A DNA stretch of 64,000 bases from contig CAZODA010000001.1 of assembly GCA_964578485.1 (NCBI GenBank), positions 124,001-188,000 on the forward strand. Direction: 5' to 3'. Source of the DNA: CAZODA01 sp964578485. Its GTDB lineage: Bacteria > Bacteroidota > Bacteroidia > Bacteroidales > Marinilabiliaceae. The translations under genes and the position numbers were made by a program. Numbering within the stretch: the stretch's first letter is position 1; every line of letters starts with the position of its first letter. The notes under the pieces are model-generated. The model worked only from the letters and a program-made list of their open reading frames with translations, searched no databases and was not told the DNA's origin. Positions 54,896 to 61,550 of this stretch are shown here, in pieces.

Positions 54896-55213
54896 TTAGT
54901 TATAATATTTCTTTTTATAGTAGTATCAAACACGAACAACAGCACTAAATTTAACAAGGCACCAAATTAATCTTTTATTATGGAGAATAATGTCAATACA
55001 ATTATAAAATATATTAAATATTAACAATTAATAAGTACTTAAATCCCTCTATAGTATAAAAGCTTGAACCGCCCCTTAATTATGGTAATTATGACTAATT
55101 TTATTATTAAAAGTTTAATTAGCTGTTATCTTAGTTTTATTAAATAATGTTAAACTACTTACAAATAAATTATGGCCATTAATTATATGAATCAATTGGG
55201 GCGAAAAATCAAA
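54896..55213. other. Spacer between MerR regulator and efflux operon
   Basis: 318 bp, AT-rich. It contains neither a gene nor a clear promoter box, inverted repeat or terminator that I can support. Since the regulator and the operon are on the same strand, the efflux promoter should lie here. Confidence 0.5.
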
Positions 55214-56101
55214 TTATTTCTTCAAGCTTTCAATTGCTTCCCTAAAAGACTTTGCAGTTGACACAACTGTGAAGCCTTCAGGAAGTTCCTGATCAATATT
55301 TTGAAGTTGATATCCAGAAATAAAGAATGGAAGTTTCGGGAACATATAGTGCAACATGTTAAATAATTCATTGAGTTCTTCAGTTGAATAGGCAGAAACA
55401 AAAGAACTTACAAAAGCTACGGCTTGCTTTACTTTTTGAATTTGTTGAAGATCACTCAAAGGAACTGAAGGTCCAAGATAAATAACTTCAAATCCTGATT
55501 TTCTGGCAAGGAGATTAAAAAACAATAGACCAATTTCGTGCCATTCATTTTCAGGCAAAAACATAATGATCCTTGGCTTAGCAATTTCCGTTAAAGATAT
55601 TTCATTATCGATAGCTACAAATAATTTTTGCCGTATAAGATTGGAGATAAAGTGTTCTTCAGCTGCACACACGGTTCCTGCTTGCCATAAAAGGCCTACA
55701 CGCTCTAAAAAAGGAAATATTATTGTTTCAACAGTAACTTCAAAACCATATTTAATTATAGCTGAGGATAATGCATCAACAAAACGGGTTTCGTTTAATT
55801 CTAACATTGCAACCGTTAAATTCTCAATTTGTATGTTTCCCGAACGATTATCGATAGATAAATCTAAAACACGACTCTTAATTTCCCCATCGGATAATTT
55901 TGCAATTTGTGAAATACGGATTCCATGATGATTTAGAATGGCAATATTCAAAAGTTTTTTCAAATCATTATCTGAATAATAACGAATATTCGTAGAAGTT
56001 CGTTTAGGCTGTATCAAGCCATAACGCCGTTCCCACATTCTAATAGTGTGAGCTTTAATACCGGAAACCTTTTCAAGATCTTTTATTGAATATCGCCCCA
56101 T
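55214..56101 (-). CDS. MerR-family regulator with cobalamin-binding domain (CarH/LitR-like)
   Basis: 295 residues. The N-terminal MerR helix-turn-helix (YSIKDLEKVSGIKAHTIRMWERRYGL) is followed by a B12-binding helical cap (~90-165) and a Rossmann B12-binding fold (~175-290). The cap contains the W-x9-EH motif (Trp139, Glu149, His150) and the fold has E-x-H-x-x-G with His188, the expected lower cobalt ligand. The residue after the Trp is Gln140, where CarH of Thermus has the His that ligates cobalt after light. The protein could be an adenosylcobalamin light sensor or a B12 or redox sensor. It stands upstream of the RND operon, which may be its target, but no carotenoid gene is nearby. Confidence 0.8.
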   Translation of the reverse strand: MGRYSIKDLEKVSGIKAHTIRMWERRYGLIQPKRTSTNIRYYSDNDLKKLLNIAILNHHGIRISQIAKLSDGEIKSRVLDLSIDNRSGNIQIENLTVAMLELNETRFVDALSSAIIKYGFEVTVETIIFPFLERVGLLWQAGTVCAAEEHFISNLIRQKLFVAIDNEISLTEIAKPRIIMFLPENEWHEIGLLFFNLLARKSGFEVIYLGPSVPLSDLQQIQKVKQAVAFVSSFVSAYSTEELNELFNMLHYMFPKLPFFISGYQLQNIDQELPEGFTVVSTAKSFREAIESLKK

Positions 56102-56245
56102 TATGTTTAATATGACAAATTATATATCAATATATTTCAACGATATAAATGATTTTTTGTTCAAAAAACATCTCTTCTTTTCTTAGGAGCTATCTCATTT
56201 TCAAAATTGGAATAACTTTTTAGTTTGTACCATTCTGGTACAATG

Positions 56246-56441
56246 ATCAATGGACAAGGAACAAGGAAAAATGAAAAATGAAAAATGAAAAATGGACAAT
56301 GAACGATGGACAAGGAACAAGGAAAAATGAAAAATGAAAAATGAAAAATGGACAATGAACGATGGACAAGGAAAAATGAAAAATGAAAAATGGACAAGGA
56401 ACAATGAACAAGGAACAAGAAACAAGGAACAATGAACAATT
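56246..56441. repeat. Heptamer tract, 28 consecutive 7-bp units
   Basis: 196 bp made of 28 in-register heptamers without an indel: AAAAATG, AACAATG, AACAAGG, GACAAGG, GACAATG, AACGATG and close variants. A 56-bp block (eight heptamers) at 56253-56308 is repeated exactly at 56309-56364. Because 7 and 3 are coprime and the units lack stops on the minus strand, all three minus frames are open. These are artefacts, not genes. Confidence 0.95.
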
Positions 56442-56549
56442 AATCCATCATATTAAAACGATTTATAGCCATTAGTAAAAATTTTTTTGACTTACTTTTA
56501 TACTAATTAACAATTGCTCAAATTATTAACCTTAAATTTTTCAAGAAAA

Positions 56550-59318
56550 ATGAAAAAAACTTACATTTTTTTAACAGCCCTGCTGTTCATTTTTAAACTT
56601 AATGCCCAAGATTGGAATATCAGTGCGCCTGAATTCAACGATTTGGGATCTGTTACTGAAACAGTTGTTGTAGAAGGATTAACGATTTATGCTATTGATG
56701 GCAAATCCGTTGATATTGATGCGAACAAAAAAGACCTTGATGAAGTTGAATATACTCATCGTATGAAATTAGGGGGAACCGGTTCATTTTCCGATGACGG
56801 ACCTGTAGCGAGGGTAGTAGGTTTTTCTGTTGACGGAGATGTAAAGATCACTATTATGGCTATGTCGGGAAGTGGAAGTGAAGATAGAGTTCTGAACATT
56901 TCTGCCGGAAGTAAAGACAATATTCTTGATGGCATTTCTGTTTTGGGAGCCGATCTTACTGCAAGCAGTGTTATTTACCGTGGTGAGGCTGAAGACATTT
57001 ATATCTGGTCGCCCAGCAGTGGGGTCAATATTTACAGGATACTTGTTGAAGAGGCTCCTGCTGAAGAAGATCCGGGCGAAGAGGATCCTGAAGATGAATT
57101 TATTACCCTTCCCTCGGATTGGAATATCAGTGCAGATGAATTCAATGACTTAGGATCTATCACTGAAACATTAAACATTGAAGGCTTAAACATTTATGCT
57201 ACTGAAGGAAAAGCAGTAGATGTAGATGCAAACAAAAAAAGTCTTGATGAAATTAATTATACTCATCGCATGAAATTAGGAGGATCCGGAGAGTTTTCTG
57301 AAGGCGAACCTTCATTCAGAGTATTAAGTTTTACAGTGCCGGGTGATGCAAAAATAACCATTATGGCTATGTCTGCCTCTGGAAGCGAGGATAGAGTATT
57401 GAATATTGCAGCCGGAAGCGAAGATAACATTCTTGAAGGTATCTCAGTTTTGGGAGCCAGTTTAACGTCAAGTAGTATAATTTACCGTGGGGAAGCTGAA
57501 AATATTTATATCTGGTCGCCCAACAGTGGAGTAAACATCTATAGGATACTTGTTGAAGAAGCACCGGAAGAGGAAGATCCCGGTAGTGAAGATCCGGGTG
57601 ATGAAGATCCTGAGTATATTACTCTTCCAACAGAATGGAATATCGGAGCACCTGAGTTTAACGGTTTGGGTACCATTTCTGAAACAGTAAAGGTTGAAGG
57701 ATTAAACATCTATGCTGCTGAAGGAAAGACCATAGTAGTAGAGTCAAACAAAAAGGAACTTGATGGAGTTGAATATACTCATCGTATGAAATTAGGGGGA
57801 GTAGGTGAATTTTCTGAAGGCGAACCTGCTTTTAGAGTATTAGGATTTTCAGTAGCCGGAGATGTAAAAATCACCGTTATGGCAATGTCGTCCAGTAGTA
57901 GTGAAGACCGTGTACTTAATGTAGCAGCCGGAAGTGAAGAAAACATTCTTGATGCCCTTCCTGTCTTGGGAGCAAGCCTTACAGCAAGTAGTGTTACTTA
58001 CGTTGGTGAAGCCACCAACATCTATATATGGTCACCAAGTAGTGGAGTAAACGTTTACGGGTTACTTATTGAAGAAGCGCCTATTGAAGAAGATCCGGAA
58101 GATGATTATATAACTCTTCCCACAGATTGGAATATCAGTGCCCCTGAATTAAGCGATTTAGGTACCATAACTGAAACAGTGAATATAGAAGGATTAAATA
58201 TTTATGCTGCTGAAGGAAAGTCAGTAGTAATCGAAACAAACAAAAAAAATCTTGATGGTGTTGAATATACTCATCGCATGAAATTAGGAGGATCCGGAGA
58301 ATTTTCTGAAGGCGAACCTGCATTTAGGGTCTTAGGATTTTCAGTACCGGGAGATGCAAAAATCACCGTCATGTCTATGTCATCCAGTAGCAGTGAAGAC
58401 CGTGTCTTAAATATTGCAGCCGGAAGCGAGGAAAACATTCTTGAAGCCATTCCAGCTTTGGGACCAAGTCTTACAGCAAGCAGTGTTACTTACCTTGGTG
58501 AAGCTACCAATATATATATATGGTCACCAAGTAGTGGAGTAAACATTTATAGGATACTTGTTGAAGAACCAAGCGATGACCCGGAGCCAGGTTATGTTTT
58601 ATATCTATCTGACTTTGAAAATGGACTAACTAATCCCTTTGGCGTTTGGAACGGAGAAATATCTGTAGTGGATAATCCTGCAAAAGACGATGTTAATAAT
58701 AGTGATTTAGTGTTATTACATGAAGGAAATCCTTGGAGCGGGGTATCCTTATGGTACGACGAAGAAAATGCCATGAAACCCGGATTCAAAGCTTTTGAAT
58801 TTGAAGTTTATTTTGACGAAGATGACATGCTTGAAGGTGACGATGGAACCCCAAAGGCTTACTTCAAACTTTATGGTGCTAATAGTGCTGCAGGACATGC
58901 AGAAATTGATGTCGGTGTAAATGTTACCGAAGGAAGTAAATGGGTTACTGTAAGCTTAGACCTTTCAAGTTTAGACTTAGATGCAGTGGATTATAAACAA
59001 ATTGCCATTCAAAGTGAAGTTGGAAATTACTATGTTGATAACCTAAGGTTTATTTCTGAAATTGAATATGATTGGGTTTTACCCGATTTGGAGGAAGAAA
59101 CATTTATACCTAAACAAACGATTAAACAAAATATTTACAGCATTAACAAAGCTATTGTTGTAAATGATAGTGAAGGAAAATTTGTAACAGTATATAATAC
59201 TAATGGTTCACAGATTTATGGTGCTCAAGCACAAACTTCTGAAATCACAATTCCTGCAATTTCCGGCATTTACATTGTTGTAATCGACAATATTGCAACA
59301 AAAGTAATTGTTCGATAA
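56550..59318 (+). CDS. T9SS-exported protein with four tandem beta-domains
   Basis: 922 residues from the ATG at 56550; an in-frame TTG at 56514 precedes a poorer N-terminus. Signal peptide MKKTYIFLTALLFIFKLNAQ. Four ~145-residue domains begin with (D/E)WNI(S/G)A at 56610, 57117, 57633 and 58125. Each has YTHRMKLGG, KIT(I/V)M(A/S)MSxSxSEDRVLN and IYIWSP(S/N)SGVN(I/V)Y, and they are joined by acidic EEDP-rich linkers. I know this block from secreted Bacteroidota polysaccharide-degrading proteins, where it looks like a carbohydrate-binding module. A jelly-roll-like domain (~680-850) and a T9SS C-terminal domain (ISGIYIVVIDNIATKVIVR) follow. No catalytic domain is visible, so adhesion or glycan binding is likely. 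Confidence 0.75.
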   Translation: MKKTYIFLTALLFIFKLNAQDWNISAPEFNDLGSVTETVVVEGLTIYAIDGKSVDIDANKKDLDEVEYTHRMKLGGTGSFSDDGPVARVVGFSVDGDVKITIMAMSGSGSEDRVLNISAGSKDNILDGISVLGADLTASSVIYRGEAEDIYIWSPSSGVNIYRILVEEAPAEEDPGEEDPEDEFITLPSDWNISADEFNDLGSITETLNIEGLNIYATEGKAVDVDANKKSLDEINYTHRMKLGGSGEFSEGEPSFRVLSFTVPGDAKITIMAMSASGSEDRVLNIAAGSEDNILEGISVLGASLTSSSIIYRGEAENIYIWSPNSGVNIYRILVEEAPEEEDPGSEDPGDEDPEYITLPTEWNIGAPEFNGLGTISETVKVEGLNIYAAEGKTIVVESNKKELDGVEYTHRMKLGGVGEFSEGEPAFRVLGFSVAGDVKITVMAMSSSSSEDRVLNVAAGSEENILDALPVLGASLTASSVTYVGEATNIYIWSPSSGVNVYGLLIEEAPIEEDPEDDYITLPTDWNISAPELSDLGTITETVNIEGLNIYAAEGKSVVIETNKKNLDGVEYTHRMKLGGSGEFSEGEPAFRVLGFSVPGDAKITVMSMSSSSSEDRVLNIAAGSEENILEAIPALGPSLTASSVTYLGEATNIYIWSPSSGVNIYRILVEEPSDDPEPGYVLYLSDFENGLTNPFGVWNGEISVVDNPAKDDVNNSDLVLLHEGNPWSGVSLWYDEENAMKPGFKAFEFEVYFDEDDMLEGDDGTPKAYFKLYGANSAAGHAEIDVGVNVTEGSKWVTVSLDLSSLDLDAVDYKQIAIQSEVGNYYVDNLRFISEIEYDWVLPDLEEETFIPKQTIKQNIYSINKAIVVNDSEGKFVTVYNTNGSQIYGAQAQTSEITIPAISGIYIVVIDNIATKVIVR

Positions 59319-59340
59319 AATGAGCATATAAACCACATTG

Positions 59341-59372
59341 TTGTTGGGACGCGACTTGTCGTGTCCCAACAA
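59341..59372. repeat. Palindromic interspersed repeat, best copy
   Basis: TTGTTGGGACGCGAC-TT-GTCGTGTCCCAACAA is a 15-bp stem (one G-T pair) with a 2-nt loop, 22 bp after the stop of the four-domain gene. No T-run follows. Related segments lie at 1003-1027 and 34823-34843. Confidence 0.8.
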
Positions 59373-59523
59373 TAATTTATATCCCCTGCCCCTATAATAT
59401 GTAATAATAACAATTCAGCACCTAATTTTAGATAATTTGTCACATATAGGAGCAAAATATTTATTTTATTTTTATACTGTATAATAATGAACTCTAAGTT
59501 TTTTTAACCTTTAAAATTATAAT

Positions 59524-60330
59524 ATGATGAAAAAAATCTACACATTTTTAGCAACACTTTTAATCGTAGGATTTGCCTTTGCTGAAGGTCCTTATTTGAT
59601 TATTGACGAAGATTTTAGCGAATGGCCTTTAACTCAGGAAGAACAGCCCAAGGAATACATGGACTGGGAATATACCACACCCAACGGAGTACATCTTATT
59701 TTTACAAATTCGCGCTTTACAGAACAATCCGCGAATATAGTTGATGTGCAGCCTGACAATGCCAAATTAAATGATGAAGATAATCCCGGTGGTATGTATT
59801 TCACTGTATCTAATGCCATCCAAATTGATGTACGTTTTCGTTCGGCAAGTAATAATAACGAAGAAGACAGATTCCTCTATCTTCAAAAAAAGAATATGTT
59901 TGACGAATGGGAGAAAATTTCAGAGGATTTTCCTGTAACTTGGGGTGGATTAGGAGAATGGGCTGAAGTACCTCTTGAGGAAGAAATTACTGAAGAAACC
60001 GAATTTGTAGTAAGAGGAGCTAGGTCTCCTGAGGGTGGTGGCGCCATAAGAATCCATGGATTTAGGGTATGGAGCAATGTGCCAACTTCAATCGACCCAG
60101 CTTCAAAAACTGATATTTTAGTTTATGTAGTTCCCGATTCTGATCAAATCAGAATTGAAGGAGACGTTGTAAATGTTGAGCTATACAATTTGACAGGAAG
60201 TCTTGTATATCTTTCCAATGAAAGAGGATCACAAGGAGTTTCAACTCTTGGATTAGCAAAAGGTGTTTATATTGTTAAAGTTACTGATGGTAACGGACTT
60301 AACAAGGTTGAAAAAGTAGTGATCAATTAA
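59524..60330 (+). CDS. Secreted T9SS protein of unknown function
   Basis: 268 residues. Signal peptide MMKKIYTFLATLLIVGFAFA. The mature part starts with LIIDEDFSEWP, typical of secreted beta-sandwich proteins of Bacteroidota, and ends with a T9SS-type C-terminal domain (VVNVELYNLTGSLVYLSNE ... LGLAKGVYIVKVTD ... VEKVVIN). The central ~150 residues (QIDVRFRSASNNNEEDRFLYLQ, FVVRGARSPEGGGAIRIHGF) suggest a single carbohydrate-binding-like jelly roll. It follows the four-domain protein by 205 bp on the same strand and may act with it. It ends just before a bidirectional terminator. Confidence 0.7.
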   Translation: MMKKIYTFLATLLIVGFAFAEGPYLIIDEDFSEWPLTQEEQPKEYMDWEYTTPNGVHLIFTNSRFTEQSANIVDVQPDNAKLNDEDNPGGMYFTVSNAIQIDVRFRSASNNNEEDRFLYLQKKNMFDEWEKISEDFPVTWGGLGEWAEVPLEEEITEETEFVVRGARSPEGGGAIRIHGFRVWSNVPTSIDPASKTDILVYVVPDSDQIRIEGDVVNVELYNLTGSLVYLSNERGSQGVSTLGLAKGVYIVKVTDGNGLNKVEKVVIN

Positions 60331-60353
60331 AGTTTCTTTTTTAAACGTTCAAT

Positions 60354-60400
60354 AACAAAAAAGGGGGACTTGTTTAGGTAAAACAGTCCCCCTTTTTGTT
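60354..60400. terminator. Bidirectional terminator
   Basis: AACAAAAAAGGGGGACT and AGTCCCCCTTTTTGTT form a long GC-centred stem with A-rich and T-rich flanks on either side, placed between two convergent stops (60330 and 60415). Confidence 0.9.
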
Positions 60401-60414
60401 ATTTCATCAAGCTA

Positions 60415-61425
60415 CTACAAAGCTTCAGTTAAATCGCTCCACAAATATTCACCGCTTTCAATTAATTCTTTTTCAAGATTTTCCTTTGTGATTTTTACTG
60501 ATGGAAAATTAACTGTAGCAATTTCTGAGTGACCGTTAAATACGGTTGAAGTAGCTAATTGTGCAGGATTTTTACCATTAAGAATATCAACTATCATATC
60601 TGCCGTTTTTGAAGCAATTTCTTGCAATGGATGATAAATTGTCATTGTAATTTCTTCTTTATAGATACTTTGTACTACGTCTAAGTAGGCGCCTTGCCCT
60701 GTTATAATAACATTATCATGAGCACCATAGGCCTGTAAAACTTCCAGTGCCCCCATTGCCATAGGATCATTACACGCAATTACCGCATCTATATCAAGGC
60801 CATAAGAATCAACAAGCTGCTGCATTTCAAATTTTGCTCTTTCTCCACTCCAACCTTCAATAAAGGTTTCATACAAAACATTAACATTTCCGGAAGCCAC
60901 ATGAGGCTGAAGAATAGAATCGACATGTTGTTTCATTTCAAGTCCATTTCTATCAAAACGGTCACCTCCCAATATCACATAATTACCTCCGGGACGTGCT
61001 TGAAGTGCTGTTTCACAAAAGAACTTTGCATATTGTTTATTATCTCCTGTAACAAAAAAGTCGAAATCCACATTATTAATCAATCTGTTATAGCCTATCA
61101 CTTTTACACCTTTTTTGCGTGCATCCCTTACAAGCGGGGCAATGGTATTTCCATTTACAGAGACAATTACTAAAACATCAACATTTTCATCAATTAATTC
61201 ATATCCTTGAGCTAATTGTAGGGCATCGTTATCTTCTGCTGCAACAATAATTACTTCATGACCTAATTCGCGAAGCCTTTCTGCCATGTAGTTTCCTTCT
61301 CTGACAAATCTGGTTCTTTCAGCTGAAGCATTAAGGTATGCAATTTTATAGGTCTTTTGTTTCTGAGAGCAAGAAAGCCCTGTTATCAGGAAAAGACCAA
61401 AAAACAAAACTCTAAATATTTTCAT
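60415..61425 (-). CDS. Periplasmic sugar-binding lipoprotein (XylF/RbsB-like)
   Basis: 336 residues with lipobox ITGLSC (Cys 20). Type I periplasmic-binding fold: KIAYLNASAERTRFVREG, VDVLVIVSVNGNTIAPLVRDARKKGVKVIGYNRLI, GNYVILGGDRFDRNGL, DAVIACNDPMAMGALEVL and VIITGQGA, which together are closest to D-xylose-binding proteins. There is no ABC permease or ATPase in the neighbourhood, so it may be a sensor component (some Bacteroidota binding proteins feed two-component systems) or serve a distant transporter. It is transcribed convergently to the T9SS gene, and the CotH-like gene ends 126 bp upstream. Confidence 0.85.
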   Translation of the reverse strand: MKIFRVLFFGLFLITGLSCSQKQKTYKIAYLNASAERTRFVREGNYMAERLRELGHEVIIVAAEDNDALQLAQGYELIDENVDVLVIVSVNGNTIAPLVRDARKKGVKVIGYNRLINNVDFDFFVTGDNKQYAKFFCETALQARPGGNYVILGGDRFDRNGLEMKQHVDSILQPHVASGNVNVLYETFIEGWSGERAKFEMQQLVDSYGLDIDAVIACNDPMAMGALEVLQAYGAHDNVIITGQGAYLDVVQSIYKEEITMTIYHPLQEIASKTADMIVDILNGKNPAQLATSTVFNGHSEIATVNFPSVKITKENLEKELIESGEYLWSDLTEAL

Positions 61426-61550
61426 AAAAAATTATTTAAGGTTTAATATCGCAATTTAAAATAACAAAACTCCTTAAATCAAGTAAGGGATTTTTAATTT
61501 ATATCTATTTAATAATATGGTATTTATAATATTAAAATAATTATTATATT

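Noticed and set aside
56161..56442. Three overlapping minus-strand ORFs of repeating Phe/Ser/Pro/Leu composition.
   Set aside because: They are the three open frames of the heptamer tract. A 7-bp unit without stops is open in every frame, and there is no start context, signal or homology.
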